DNA of 35,337 bases from NCBI GenBank assembly GCA_947461435.1, contig CANHLE010000029.1:1-35337 (forward strand), given 5' to 3'. Below, in pieces: positions 7,318 to 16,281 of the stretch. The stretch's first letter is position 1. Each line of letters begins with the position of its first letter. Source of the DNA: Paracoccaceae bacterium (GTDB taxonomy: Bacteria; Pseudomonadota; Alphaproteobacteria; Rhodobacterales; Rhodobacteraceae). The position numbers were made by a program, and so were the translations under genes. The notes below the pieces were generated by a model. The model was not told the origin of the DNA. It saw only the letters and a list, made by a program, of their open reading frames with translations, and ran no database searches.

Positions 7318-8055
7318 ATGTCGAAACCTTTGATGGCCAAGGCAACCGCTGTTTGGCTTGTGGACAATACCACCTTGTCTTTCAAGCAGATCGCGGATTT
7401 TTGCAGCATGCACGAACTTGAAGTTCAAGGCATTGCGGATGGCGACGTGGCGACGGGCGTCAAGGGATTTGACCCGGTGGGCAACAACCAGTTGGACGCC
7501 ATTGAAATTGATCGGGGTCAGGCGGACCCGCTTTACAAGTTGCGCATCAAGTTCAATGCGGCCGCTGTCGGGGAAGAGAAACGCCGCGGACCGCGCTACA
7601 CCCCTTTGTCAAAGCGTCAGGATCGTCCGGCCGCCATCTTGTGGTTGGTGAAGTTCCATCCTGAACTGTCCGACGGCGCCGTGGGCAAACTGGTGGGCAC
7701 CACCAAGCCGACCATTCAGGCGATCCGCGAGCGGACCCATTGGAACATCAACAACATCACACCGATCGATCCTGTGGCGCTTGGGCTGTGCAAGCAATCG
7801 GAACTGGACGCGATCGTTCAGGTCGCGTCGCGCAAGAAGGCCGCAGAAGGCAGCGTGATGAGCGATGACGAGCGGCGCAAGTTGGTGTCAACTGAGCAGT
7901 CCCTGGGCATGTCGACCGATGCGCGCAACCTGACCGGCATTGAGGCCTTTACGGAAGAACCCGAAGACAAGCGCACCGCCGCAGACTTTTCTGACGCAGA
8001 GAGCTTTTTCAACCTTCCGCAGGGCGATGACGAGGATGATGAAGACGACAATTGA
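7318..8055 (+). CDS. trcR: TrcR / DUF1013 family cell-cycle transcriptional regulator
   Basis: 245 residues from the ATG at 7318, which has AGAGGA eight bases upstream (a TTG at 7312 is less likely). The protein matches the alphaproteobacterial DUF1013 family: MSKPLMAKATAVWLVDNT at the N-terminus with the conserved FKQIADFCSMHELEVQGIADG region. A helix-turn-helix-like segment follows (LSDGAVGKLVGTTKPTIQAI). The tail is strongly acidic (GDDEDDEDDN). Family members are named cell-cycle transcriptional regulator TrcR in public annotation; the molecular role is less well known to me than the conservation. It is monocistronic, with a strong terminator directly after. Confidence 0.88.
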   Translation: MSKPLMAKATAVWLVDNTTLSFKQIADFCSMHELEVQGIADGDVATGVKGFDPVGNNQLDAIEIDRGQADPLYKLRIKFNAAAVGEEKRRGPRYTPLSKRQDRPAAILWLVKFHPELSDGAVGKLVGTTKPTIQAIRERTHWNINNITPIDPVALGLCKQSELDAIVQVASRKKAAEGSVMSDDERRKLVSTEQSLGMSTDARNLTGIEAFTEEPEDKRTAADFSDAESFFNLPQGDDEDDEDDN

Positions 8056-8082
8056 GCGTCACGTCTTTTGCGTCTTTTGCTT

Positions 8083-8113
8083 AAGGGCCCCATTGCGGGG
8101 CCCTTTTATTTTT
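8083..8113 (+). terminator. Rho-independent terminator of trcR
   Basis: Stem AAGGGCCCC/GGGGCCCTT (8083-8091 with 8097-8105), 5-base loop, followed by a T-rich run to 8113. It begins about 28 bases after the trcR stop. Confidence 0.93.
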
Positions 8114-8142
8114 GTCGGATGGCCTTGATCGTTGCGTCAAAA

Positions 8143-8210
8143 TTGCGCGATTTGCGCGATCTTGGCCGGCGATGCCCTTGATATTCGGACGATGTTCGGA
8201 CAGGTTCGAA
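8143..8210. repeat. Short phased direct repeats upstream of the S8 protease
   Basis: TTGCGCGA occurs at 8143-8150 and 8152-8159. TTCGGAC occurs at 8184-8190 and 8195-8201, with a further TTCG at 8205. The second set is spaced 11 and 10 bases, about one helical turn, as expected for cooperative binding of a regulator on one DNA face. They precede an AT-rich stretch (8211-8229) that could hold the promoter of the protease gene. Confidence 0.35.
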
Positions 8211-8263
8211 ATCGAAAATAAATTTTAAGACCTGTTTTGAAATTCTGAGTGCAGGAGCGTGCA

Positions 8264-10444
8264 ATGGCCAAGCCAACCGATCCCCTTTACGCCGATCAAT
8301 GGCATTTTTCGCTGATCGGGAACATCGAGAAAGTCTGGGAGGACTATGACGGGACCGGTGTGACGGTGGTCGTCTATGATGAAGGGGTGGAATATACCCA
8401 CGAGGATCTTTCCGCCAATTATGACGCATCGATGCATTTCACCTATGAGGGTGTCATCTATGATCCCATGCCGCTGGATGATAATTCCGGGCATGGCACC
8501 TCTTGCGCCGGGTTGATCGGGGCGACGGCGAACAATGGGGTTGGGGGAACGGGTGTTGCCTATGGGGTGACCTTGACCGGCGTGAACTATCTGGACGACA
8601 TCCAGTTTCAATCGGCCGATGTGTATGATGCCGCTGTTTTGTGGGCCGCCAATTTCGACATCATGTCAAACAGTTGGGGCGCAGGCGGCAGTTTCACCAG
8701 AGCGCAGAACATGTCCGATGCCAGTTCTGCGACCAGCCATGACATCGAATTGTGGGGCGCTTTGGTCGAGATTGGGCGCGATGGCCTTGGCACGATCATC
8801 GTCAAGGCGGCTGGCAACGAGACAAACAACGCCAGCGGGGATGGCGTGAATGCCATCCGCTATTCGATCTGCGTATCGGCGACGGACGACAACGGAAATG
8901 CGACGGATTATACGAATTACGGATCGTCCATTCTGATCGCGGGGCCTGCATCGGCCGTTACAACGGATTTGACGGGCGAGGCCGGATATAACGGATCCGG
9001 TTTTGACTTTGACAGTTTCGATGTCGACTATACCAGCACCTTCAACGGAACCTCGGCGGCAACGCCGACGGTGGCGGGCGTTATCGCGCTGATGCTGGAT
9101 GCCAACAGCGACCTTGGCTGGCGGGACGTTCAAACGATTTTGGCGCTGTCGGCCGGTCATACCGGTTCTGACGTGGGTGGGCCCGGAGAATTGGATGAGG
9201 TCGGCGACTGGCAGACGGTTGGGGGCAATACATGGAATGGCGGGGGAACCATGTTCCACCAGTCCTATGGCTATGGTATGGTTGATGCCTATGCGGCGGT
9301 CCGGATGGCCGAAGCCTGGGCCGTCATGTCGCCCACGGCCCATGTGTCATCGAACGAACAGACCGCAACAGGAAATTACAGCGGCGCGTCCAAATCGATT
9401 CCAGACAATAATAATGTCCCGGGGACGGGGCAAGTCTCGCTGGGGATGACGGTCAACAAGGATATCACTGTTGAAAGCATCGAAGTCACGGTGACCCTGA
9501 CCCATGCCAATGCGCGGAACCTGAACATCTGGCTTGAAGCGCCCGATGGTACCCGTGTTCAAATGATGACCGAGGGGGATGGCAATTCCTGGACGATGGA
9601 CAGCGGATTGACATGGACCTATGGGGTGACCGCGCTTCAGGGATATTCGTCGCAAGGGACGTGGAGTGTGGTGCTTGAAGACACCGTTACGGGCGAAACG
9701 GGCACGGTTGATGACGCGTCGATCAAGTTTTACGGATCTGAGAGCACGATCAACACCCTGTTTCATTTCACCGATGATTTTGGAATGTTGGCCGATCTTG
9801 AAGCATCGCGCACCACCATCGACGATCTGGACGGCGGAATCGATTGGCTGAACTTTGCGGCCATGGCGGGCAACATCACCCTTAGTCTTCTGTCTGGGGG
9901 GCAAATCTCGCTTAACGGAACGTTGATCGCCAATCTTTCAGGTGGCGCAGACGAGTTTGAAAACGCCTTCATGGGCGACGGAAAAGACATCGTGACGGGG
10001 AATTCCCTTGCCAACGAGATCGAGGGGATGCGCGGCAACGACAGCCTGAAAGGGGGAAATGGAAAAGATTCCTTGTCGGGCGGAAATGGCAATGATTCCC
10101 TGTTTGGCGATAAAGGGAACGACACGCTTCATGGCGGCCTTGGCAATGACAAGATCTCGGGCACTGCAGGCAACGACGGGCTGTTTGGAGATGATGGAAA
10201 GGACACCTTTATCTTCGAAACCGGTTTTGGGGCCGACAAGGTCAAGGACTTTGAGGACAATATCGACACGTTGAAACTGGATGATGCGCTTTGGGGTGGC
10301 GGCAAGACTGCCGCGCAGGTCGTGGCAGAGTTTGCGACGGTGTCGGGGAGCAACGTTCTGTTCGATTTTGGCGGCGGTCAGAAATTGACCGTCATTGGCG
10401 TGACGGACCTGTCCGTCTTCAATAACGACATCTTGATCTTCTAA
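8264..10444 (+). CDS. Subtilisin-like (S8) serine protease with P-domain and RTX repeats
   Basis: 726 residues from the ATG at 8264, which has AGGAG seven bases upstream. Order of domains: peptidase S8 (about 10-350) with the triad Asp39 (VVVYDEGV), His77 (SGHGTSCAG) and Ser264 (NGTSAATPT) and oxyanion Asn185 (AAGNET); a proprotein-convertase P-domain (about 375-492; SIPDNN, LNIWLEAPDGT); a linker; calcium-binding RTX nonapeptides (about 571-648, GGNGNDSLF-type); and a C-terminal hydrophobic end (NNDILIF) typical of type I secretion signals. There is no N-terminal signal peptide and no prodomain before the catalytic Asp. It is most likely exported by a type I secretion system, none of which is in this window, and folds on calcium outside the cell. 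It stands alone between two terminator-like structures. Confidence 0.95.
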   Translation: MAKPTDPLYADQWHFSLIGNIEKVWEDYDGTGVTVVVYDEGVEYTHEDLSANYDASMHFTYEGVIYDPMPLDDNSGHGTSCAGLIGATANNGVGGTGVAYGVTLTGVNYLDDIQFQSADVYDAAVLWAANFDIMSNSWGAGGSFTRAQNMSDASSATSHDIELWGALVEIGRDGLGTIIVKAAGNETNNASGDGVNAIRYSICVSATDDNGNATDYTNYGSSILIAGPASAVTTDLTGEAGYNGSGFDFDSFDVDYTSTFNGTSAATPTVAGVIALMLDANSDLGWRDVQTILALSAGHTGSDVGGPGELDEVGDWQTVGGNTWNGGGTMFHQSYGYGMVDAYAAVRMAEAWAVMSPTAHVSSNEQTATGNYSGASKSIPDNNNVPGTGQVSLGMTVNKDITVESIEVTVTLTHANARNLNIWLEAPDGTRVQMMTEGDGNSWTMDSGLTWTYGVTALQGYSSQGTWSVVLEDTVTGETGTVDDASIKFYGSESTINTLFHFTDDFGMLADLEASRTTIDDLDGGIDWLNFAAMAGNITLSLLSGGQISLNGTLIANLSGGADEFENAFMGDGKDIVTGNSLANEIEGMRGNDSLKGGNGKDSLSGGNGNDSLFGDKGNDTLHGGLGNDKISGTAGNDGLFGDDGKDTFIFETGFGADKVKDFEDNIDTLKLDDALWGGGKTAAQVVAEFATVSGSNVLFDFGGGQKLTVIGVTDLSVFNNDILIF

Positions 10445-10465
10445 GCATCAGATCGTCATCAACGG

Positions 10466-10492
10466 GGGCCCGAGGAGGTACGTTTCGGGCCC
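10466..10492. terminator. Hairpin between converging S8 protease and recR genes
   Basis: 8-bp stem GGGCCCGA/TCGGGCCC (10466-10473 with 10485-10492), 11-base loop. It sits in the 50-bp gap between convergent stop codons. There is no clear T-run on either side, so it is either a weak bidirectional terminator or a transcript-end structure. Confidence 0.5.
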
Positions 10493-10494
10493 TG

Positions 10495-11097
10495 TTACAA
10501 CTTGCGGCGCGCCCGAAGGGCCGCGTTTATGGTGCCATCGTCCAGGTAATCCAACTCTCCGCCGATCGGGACGCCTTGGGCGAGTGAGGTGAGTGACACC
10601 CCCGTTGGGGCCAAGGCATCGGCGATGTAATGGGCCGTTGTCTGGCCATCAATCGTGGCGTTGAGGGCAAGGATGACTTCGGTGATCCTTTCAGCCTCAA
10701 CCCGGCCCACGAGGTTTGGAATACGCAATTCGTCGGGGCCGATATTGTCGAGCGGAGACAGGGTGCCCCCCAAAATGTGATAGCGGCCTTTGAACATCCC
10801 GCCCCGCTCCATCGCCCAGAGGTCCGCAACATCGGCCACCACGCAAAGCTCGCCTGTGGCGCGGGCCGGGGCGGTGCAAATGCTGCAGGGGTCCGCCGGG
10901 CCGATATTGCCGCAAATCCCACAGGTTTTCGCCGTCAAGGCCAGATCAGCCATCGCCCGGGCCAGCGGAACCATCAACCCGTCCCGCTTCTTCAACAGCG
11001 CGAGGACGGCGCGGCGGGCCGAACGCGGGCCAAGCCCCGGAAGACGCGCCATCAATTCGATCAGCGCCTCAATCTCGCGCGGGGCTTGCGCCGACAT
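10495..11097 (-). CDS. recR: Recombination protein RecR
   Basis: 200 residues, full length. An N-terminal helix-hairpin-helix ([19 protein letters not shown]) precedes a four-cysteine zinc site ([16 protein letters not shown]). The Toprim domain follows ([15 protein letters not shown], then [16 protein letters not shown]). RecR works with RecF/RecO to load RecA at gaps during DNA repair. The ATG shares one base with the ybaB stop codon (TGATG), so the two are probably translationally coupled, the classic dnaX-ybaB-recR order. Confidence 0.98.
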   Translation of the reverse strand: MSAQAPREIEALIELMARLPGLGPRSARRAVLALLKKRDGLMVPLARAMADLALTAKTCGICGNIGPADPCSICTAPARATGELCVVADVADLWAMERGGMFKGRYHILGGTLSPLDNIGPDELRIPNLVGRVEAERITEVILALNATIDGQTTAHYIADALAPTGVSLTSLAQGVPIGGELDYLDDGTINAALRARRKL

Positions 11098-11441
11098 CAG
11101 AAGGGAAGTTTCATATCGGCCGGCAAACCGAGGTCTGCCGTGATGCGCGCCATTTCAGACTGCGATTTCGCCGTCGCTTTAGCCTGACCGTCCTTGATCG
11201 CGGCCACAATCAGATCTTCCACAACTTCCTTTTCCGAAGCGACAAGGATTGACGGATCAATATCCAGCCCGGTCACTTCGCCCTTGGCCGTGACCCGGGC
11301 CTTGACCAAGCCTGCCCCGGATTCGCCAAGAACGACGGTGCGGGCCAAGTCTTCTTGCAGTTCGGCCAGTTTGGATTGCAAATCTTGCGCCGCCTTCATC
11401 ATCTTGGCCATATCGCCAAGACCACCCAATCCTTTTAGCAT
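11097..11441 (-). CDS. YbaB/EbfC family nucleoid-associated protein
   Basis: 114 residues starting [19 protein letters not shown], the standard family N-terminus, with a central strand region [20 protein letters not shown]. YbaB proteins are dimeric and bind DNA with little sequence preference. The start is one of two adjacent ATGs (11444 or 11441); the second gives the better distance (eight bases) to AGGAG. A longer open frame to 11540 has no support. It lies 75 bases downstream of dnaX and overlaps recR by one base. Confidence 0.95.
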   Translation of the reverse strand: MLKGLGGLGDMAKMMKAAQDLQSKLAELQEDLARTVVLGESGAGLVKARVTAKGEVTGLDIDPSILVASEKEVVEDLIVAAIKDGQAKATAKSQSEMARITADLGLPADMKLPF

Positions 11442-11515
11442 CATCCCACTCCTGCTTTGTCGTTCTGGAAAATAGGGTGCCCGCTGTGCCGGTGCAAATG
11501 GGGCGGGCAGAATTT

Positions 11516-13267
11516 TCAGTTTTCCTCGAACGGATCCCATTCATCTTCGACTTCTGGCAAGGCCTGTGCGGCGGCTTCGGCCACCAGTTCTTCGGCCGAA
11601 CGGATGGCGGTAATCTTGGCCCCCGGGAAGGCGGCAAGAACGGCCATGACCAAAGGCTCTTGCAGGGCCGCCGCCTCGGCTTCGAGCGCGGCGCGATCCC
11701 GGTTTTGGGCGATGGTCGGCGCGCCGCCCTGTGAGACGACCGATACCCCCCAGCGCGCGCCTGTCCATCCTTGAAGCCGTTGACTGAGGCGTGAGGCAAG
11801 GTCTGGTGCGGCATCGGCCGTGGGTTCAAACTCGATTCGACCGGGGGCATATTTGACAAGACGAAGGCAGGTTTCCACCTCCATCAAAAGTTTCATATCG
11901 CGCCGTTCGCGGATGTAGTCGACGATCTGCGCAAAGGTGGAAAAAACCAGCGACGGGGCCTCGGACAGGGCGGGCTGCGCGGCGCCAGACATGGTTGGCC
12001 CGCGCATCGGTGCCGAGGGCGCCTGCAGTACGCCGCCGCCGCCGGCCCCCCCCGCATAGCCGCCGCCCGAAGGCGCGCCGCCGGTGGGTGCAGACGGGCG
12101 AGGATTGGATTGCAACTGCCGGATCAAGGTTTCAGGGTCCGGCAGGTCGGCCACATGCGTCAGCCGGATAACGGCCATTTCGGCCGCCATCATGGCGTTG
12201 GGGGCAAGCGCCACCTCTTCGATGGCCTTGAGAAGCATTTGCCACATGCGGCTGAGAACCCGCATGGGCAGGCGCTGCGCCAGATCCAGCCCGCGCGCCC
12301 GTTCGGCCGGAGGGACGGTGGGATCTTCGGCCACCTCTGGGCTGATCTTGACCACAGAAATCCAATGCGAGATTTCGGCAAGATCGCGCAAGACGGCCAT
12401 CGGGTCTGCGCCGGCGGCATATTGGCCGGAAAGTTCCGACAAAGCGCCTTGCGCCTGTCCGCTCAGGATCATCTCAAACAGATCCATGACGCGGCCACGG
12501 TCGGCCAGACCCAGCATCGCGCGCACCTGATCGGCCCCGGTTTCCCCGGCGCCATGGCTGATCGCCTGATCCAGCAGCGAGGTGGCATCACGGGCCGAGC
12601 CTTCGGCGGCACGGGTGATCAGGGCAAGGGCATCGTCGCTGATCTGGGCGCTTTCGGCCAAGGCGATCTTGCGCAGCAAGGTCAACATCACCTCTGGTTC
12701 GATGCGTCGAAGGTCAAACCGCTGACAGCGCGACAAGACGGTAACCGGAACTTTCCGAATTTCCGTGGTTGCAAAGATGAATTTCACATGGGCGGGCGGT
12801 TCTTCAAGCGTTTTCAACAAGGCGTTGAAGGCCGCCGTGGAGAGCATGTGCACTTCGTCGATGATATAGACTTTGTAGCGTGCAGAGGCGGCGCGATAAT
12901 GAACCGAGTCGATGATTTCGCGGATATCGCCCACGCCTGTGCGGCTGGCAGCGTCCATTTCCATCACATCCACATGACTGCCGTCAGCAATCGCGCGGCA
13001 GGCATCACAGACACCGCAAGGGTCTGTCGTCGGGCCGCCGTTGCCATCAACGCCCGTGCAGTTCAGCCCCTTGGCGACAATGCGCGCGGTCGTAGTCTTG
13101 CCCGTTCCGCGAATGCCCGTCAGAATGAAAGCCTGCGCGATGCGGTCGGCGGCGAAGGCATTGCGCAGGGTACGAACCATTGCCTCTTGGCCGACAAGAT
13201 CGGCAAAGGTTTCCGGCCGGTACTTTCGGGCCAGAACCTTGTAGGCGGGGGTGGGCGTATCAGACAT
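11516..13267 (-). CDS. dnaX: DNA polymerase III subunits gamma/tau
   Basis: 583 residues from MSDTPTPAYKVLARKYRPE; GAGG lies five bases before the ATG at 13267. The AAA+ clamp-loader module has Walker A GIRGTGKTT (51-59), a zinc-binding cluster of cysteines (DPCGVCDAC) and the Walker B-type box IDEVHML. Domain III follows, then a Gly/Pro-rich linker (GGAPSGGGYAGGAGGGG) and a C-terminal tau-like domain. The product is the motor subunit of the clamp loader, which places the sliding clamp on DNA. I did not find an A-rich slippery heptamer of the E. coli type, so a shorter gamma form made by frameshifting is not supported here. It is divergent from a small phosphatase gene. Confidence 0.97.
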   Translation of the reverse strand: MSDTPTPAYKVLARKYRPETFADLVGQEAMVRTLRNAFAADRIAQAFILTGIRGTGKTTTARIVAKGLNCTGVDGNGGPTTDPCGVCDACRAIADGSHVDVMEMDAASRTGVGDIREIIDSVHYRAASARYKVYIIDEVHMLSTAAFNALLKTLEEPPAHVKFIFATTEIRKVPVTVLSRCQRFDLRRIEPEVMLTLLRKIALAESAQISDDALALITRAAEGSARDATSLLDQAISHGAGETGADQVRAMLGLADRGRVMDLFEMILSGQAQGALSELSGQYAAGADPMAVLRDLAEISHWISVVKISPEVAEDPTVPPAERARGLDLAQRLPMRVLSRMWQMLLKAIEEVALAPNAMMAAEMAVIRLTHVADLPDPETLIRQLQSNPRPSAPTGGAPSGGGYAGGAGGGGVLQAPSAPMRGPTMSGAAQPALSEAPSLVFSTFAQIVDYIRERRDMKLLMEVETCLRLVKYAPGRIEFEPTADAAPDLASRLSQRLQGWTGARWGVSVVSQGGAPTIAQNRDRAALEAEAAALQEPLVMAVLAAFPGAKITAIRSAEELVAEAAAQALPEVEDEWDPFEEN

Positions 13268-13344
13268 CTGGCCTCGGGGATTGGGGTACACGGGTCGGGG
13301 ATTCTCTTTGGGACACGCTAAGGGACAGGGGGCAGGATCACAAC

Positions 13345-13818
13345 ATGTCAGCGATGCAGATTGCGCAGCTTCCGTTGCGGGCTGGTCTAATTGGACTGTG
13401 CCCCCTGCCCGGCCGAAACGGTGATTATGCAGCGGATTTTGCCGAAGTGATGCGGTTTGCGCCGACAGCGGTGGTATCTTTGGTCAAGGTTCACGAATAT
13501 CAGCGCCACAAGGCGCCGCGATTTGTCGAAGATCTTGCGGCGCAAGGGATCGTGCAGATCCCGTTTCCCATTCAGGATTTTGGGACACCAGACCGTCAGA
13601 TCTGGCCGGCGCTTTCGGCGCGGCTTCATGCCGCCCTGACGGGGGGTGGGCGCATCTTGATCCATTGTCTGGGGGGGTGCGGGCGAACGGGGACCATCGC
13701 GCTGCGGCTGATGGTGGAATCCGGCGAAGACCCTTCCGGTGCTTTAGATCGGCTGCGTCTGGTGCGGCCTTGCGCGGTGGAAACCAAGGCCCAGCACAAA
13801 TGGGCCATCACCCCTTAG
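13345..13818 (+). CDS. C(X)5R protein phosphatase, dual-specificity/CDKN3-like
   Basis: 157 residues from the ATG at 13345, with GGCAGGA about eight bases upstream. The P-loop is HCLGGCGRTG (Cys108, Arg114), and a likely general acid lies in PIQDFGTPD (Asp78 or Asp83), a pattern resembling the kinase-associated phosphatase CDKN3. There is no signal peptide, so it should act on a cytoplasmic phosphoprotein or another phosphomonoester; the substrate is unknown. It is divergent from dnaX across 77 bases. Its TAG overlaps the TAA of the convergent TIGR02302 gene in a shared TTAG. Confidence 0.85.
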   Translation: MSAMQIAQLPLRAGLIGLCPLPGRNGDYAADFAEVMRFAPTAVVSLVKVHEYQRHKAPRFVEDLAAQGIVQIPFPIQDFGTPDRQIWPALSARLHAALTGGGRILIHCLGGCGRTGTIALRLMVESGEDPSGALDRLRLVRPCAVETKAQHKWAITP

Positions 13819-16271
13819 AACAGATCGAGCAGTCGGCCCAGATACCCACGTTCCGCCTCGCTGCGGCCCTGATCGCCGGCGCGTTTGCGGATTTCGTCCA
13901 AAAGCTCTTGCGCGCGGCGGTAGACATCTTCGCCTTGCATCAAATTCTCGTCCGATCCGATGCGCAAAGCATTGCCCGGTTCGCGGCCCAAAGGATCGAG
14001 CCCACGCTCGTCTGGGGTTCCGTCGGCGCGTTGCGTTTGACCGGGCTGCGCATCGCCCTGGTTTTCCGCCAGAGCGTCGCCAAAATTGCGCATTCCTTCG
14101 CGCAGGGCGTCCATCGCTTCGGCCTGTTTGTCCATCGCGCCGGGCAAATCGCCATCGCGCAGAGCGCGTTCGGCTTCGTCCATCGCATCGCCCGCGCGGC
14201 CCAGATCCTTGCGGCCGTTTTCGCCTTTTTCACTGCCCGGTCCGGGCAACTTGCCGTTGCGGTTCAAATCGTCCAACTGGTCGGCAAGCTCTTTTTGGCG
14301 GTCTGACAGGCTTTTGCCCGTACCGCCCTGACCCTCTTGTTGGCCGTCTTGCTGGCCGTCTTGAAGATCCCGAAAGGAATCATCCGAAAGTTTTTGCTGT
14401 TCGCGCAGCGTATCTTGCAAATCCCGCATGGCTTGCGATCCGGGGCCGCCCTGCCCGCCTTCGCCCTGCGCGACTTGCATATTTTGCATGAACTGGCGCA
14501 ATTGTTCCATCAGTTCAGCGGCTTCTGCAGTCTTGCCCTGTTCCATCAATTCTTGCAGTTTGTCGAACATTTGCTGAAACTGATCGGCCGACATCTGCCG
14601 TTGCGGTCCGCCGTTTTGGGCGTTTTCTTGGCCCTGCTCGCCTTGCTGTTCGGCCAACTCGTTCATGTATTTGTTCAGAGCTTGACGCATTTCGTCCATC
14701 AACTCTTGAATCTCTTCCGAGGACGCGCCGCGTTTGATCGCTTCGTCCAACCGGTCTTGAGCGCGCTGAAGCCGTTCCAAGGCCGAGGTCAAATCGCCGT
14801 CTTCGATCATCAAGGCGATGGCCCAAAGTTCGGATGCCATGGCGTCGCGGTCTTCAAGCGTGAGGGTGGATTGTTTGCCGTCCAGATCGCGGATCAGGAC
14901 GCGCAGCCGCAAATAGGCGCGCTGGTTTCGGATCAAGTCTTCGGGCCGGTTGGTCATGGCCTTCATGACCTGAACGACGCGCGGTGCATTGGCCCGGTTC
15001 CACATCAGATCGCGGCGCATTTCAACGACGGCGGCAGCCAGCGGGTCAAAGAAGCGGCGCCCGGGCAAAACCAGCGCGGCAGGGGCATTGGCCGTGGTTT
15101 GGGCGGCCGCATCGGTGACGGAATAGGTCATCGTGACAGGCAGATTGGCCAGAATTGATTCGGACAGATCGTCTTTCAGCTCTTCGGCAAAGGTCTTGCG
15201 GCTGCCGCGGATGGGCATTGGCAGATCCAGCGTGACCGGGTCAATCTTTTCAGGATCCAGCGCCAAACCAAAGCGGCGGTCCACGGCGGGAAGATCAAGC
15301 GCAATGATGACTTGCCCGGCCGTGACACCATAGTCATCGGTGGCTTTGAATTTCTGTTTGAAGGTGCCATCCGCCTCGCGGCCGATCTGCCCGTCGAGGA
15401 TCACACTTGGGGGGGCGTCCTTGACCATGTCAACCTGCCACTGCCGCCCACCAGCCCCTTCGATCGCCAGTTTGCCAGACTGGGCGAGCGTAAAGCTTTG
15501 TTCTGCCGACGACGCCGCTGCGGGATCGACACGACCGGAAACCGTTTCGGACAAGATCAGATCGCCGGGGGCGCCGTACAGGCGAATGACCAATTTGGTC
15601 CCTGCGGGCAGCGACAACGGGCCTTCGGACTGATCATTCAGATAGAGGCGCGGTTTTCCTGTATAAAACGGCGGCTCGGCCCATCCTTCCCAAGAGGGGC
15701 CGGCAGCGATGGCCGCCCCGTCCGGACCAAGGGTTTCGCCAAGCGTCGCCACGCGCACCACCGATCCGAACATCAAGGTCATCAAAAAGGCCGTCAGGGC
15801 CACATAGCGCAGCGCAAAGGGATCGGCGCGCGACAGGCGCAGGTTTGGTTCGATGGCTTTGGCAGAGGCGGCGCGTTCGGCCATTTTGGATTGGTGCGCG
15901 GCCCAAAGTGCGCGGCTGTCATCATCCGCGATTCCAAGGGCCTGTACATCGCCCAAGGACTGCAAAGGCCGACCCTTCAGACGGCTGTCCATGCGCGCCA
16001 AAGCATCGGCAGCATGGGGGCGCTTGAAGGACCAAAGGCCCCAGATCAGCGCCCAGATCGCGGCGCCCGCCAGTGACACCAGACCGAACCACCAAGCCTC
16101 GATCGTCAGAACCGTATCAAACCGGAACCCGAGCGCGGCAACACCCGCCAAGGACAACGTCCATAGGGGCCAAAACGCATGCGTCAGTCGTTCAGCCCAA
16201 AGCCCGACCATCGTCAGCCGGAAGGGCCAACGGATACGCCGCCACAGGTTGGGGCTGATGCCTGTTTTCAT
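13815..16271 (-). CDS. TIGR02302 / DUF4175 family membrane protein
   Basis: 818 residues from the ATG at 16271 (AGGACA just upstream; longer frames run into lysA). Two hydrophobic helices lie near the N-terminus (about 25-75) and one near residue 150-170. A large extracytoplasmic-looking region follows, then a long helical, Gln/Glu/Met-rich C-terminal third (about 520-700) with low-complexity segments such as EQQGEQGQENAQ and QQDGQQEGQGG. This matches the alphaproteobacterial TIGR02302 family, whose function I do not know. It starts 10 bases after the lysA stop and is surely in the same transcript, which hints at envelope work, since lysA feeds peptidoglycan as well as lysine. That role is inference. 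Confidence 0.85.
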   Translation of the reverse strand: MKTGISPNLWRRIRWPFRLTMVGLWAERLTHAFWPLWTLSLAGVAALGFRFDTVLTIEAWWFGLVSLAGAAIWALIWGLWSFKRPHAADALARMDSRLKGRPLQSLGDVQALGIADDDSRALWAAHQSKMAERAASAKAIEPNLRLSRADPFALRYVALTAFLMTLMFGSVVRVATLGETLGPDGAAIAAGPSWEGWAEPPFYTGKPRLYLNDQSEGPLSLPAGTKLVIRLYGAPGDLILSETVSGRVDPAAASSAEQSFTLAQSGKLAIEGAGGRQWQVDMVKDAPPSVILDGQIGREADGTFKQKFKATDDYGVTAGQVIIALDLPAVDRRFGLALDPEKIDPVTLDLPMPIRGSRKTFAEELKDDLSESILANLPVTMTYSVTDAAAQTTANAPAALVLPGRRFFDPLAAAVVEMRRDLMWNRANAPRVVQVMKAMTNRPEDLIRNQRAYLRLRVLIRDLDGKQSTLTLEDRDAMASELWAIALMIEDGDLTSALERLQRAQDRLDEAIKRGASSEEIQELMDEMRQALNKYMNELAEQQGEQGQENAQNGGPQRQMSADQFQQMFDKLQELMEQGKTAEAAELMEQLRQFMQNMQVAQGEGGQGGPGSQAMRDLQDTLREQQKLSDDSFRDLQDGQQDGQQEGQGGTGKSLSDRQKELADQLDDLNRNGKLPGPGSEKGENGRKDLGRAGDAMDEAERALRDGDLPGAMDKQAEAMDALREGMRNFGDALAENQGDAQPGQTQRADGTPDERGLDPLGREPGNALRIGSDENLMQGEDVYRRAQELLDEIRKRAGDQGRSEAERGYLGRLLDLF

Positions 16272-16281
16272 TGTCCTAGCG

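Noticed and set aside
11516-13267. Programmed frameshift in dnaX making gamma
   Set aside because: No A-rich slippery heptamer of the E. coli type was found on the coding strand.
12110-13321. 403-codon plus-strand open frame opposite dnaX
   Set aside because: Antisense to dnaX, no family features, no ribosome site.
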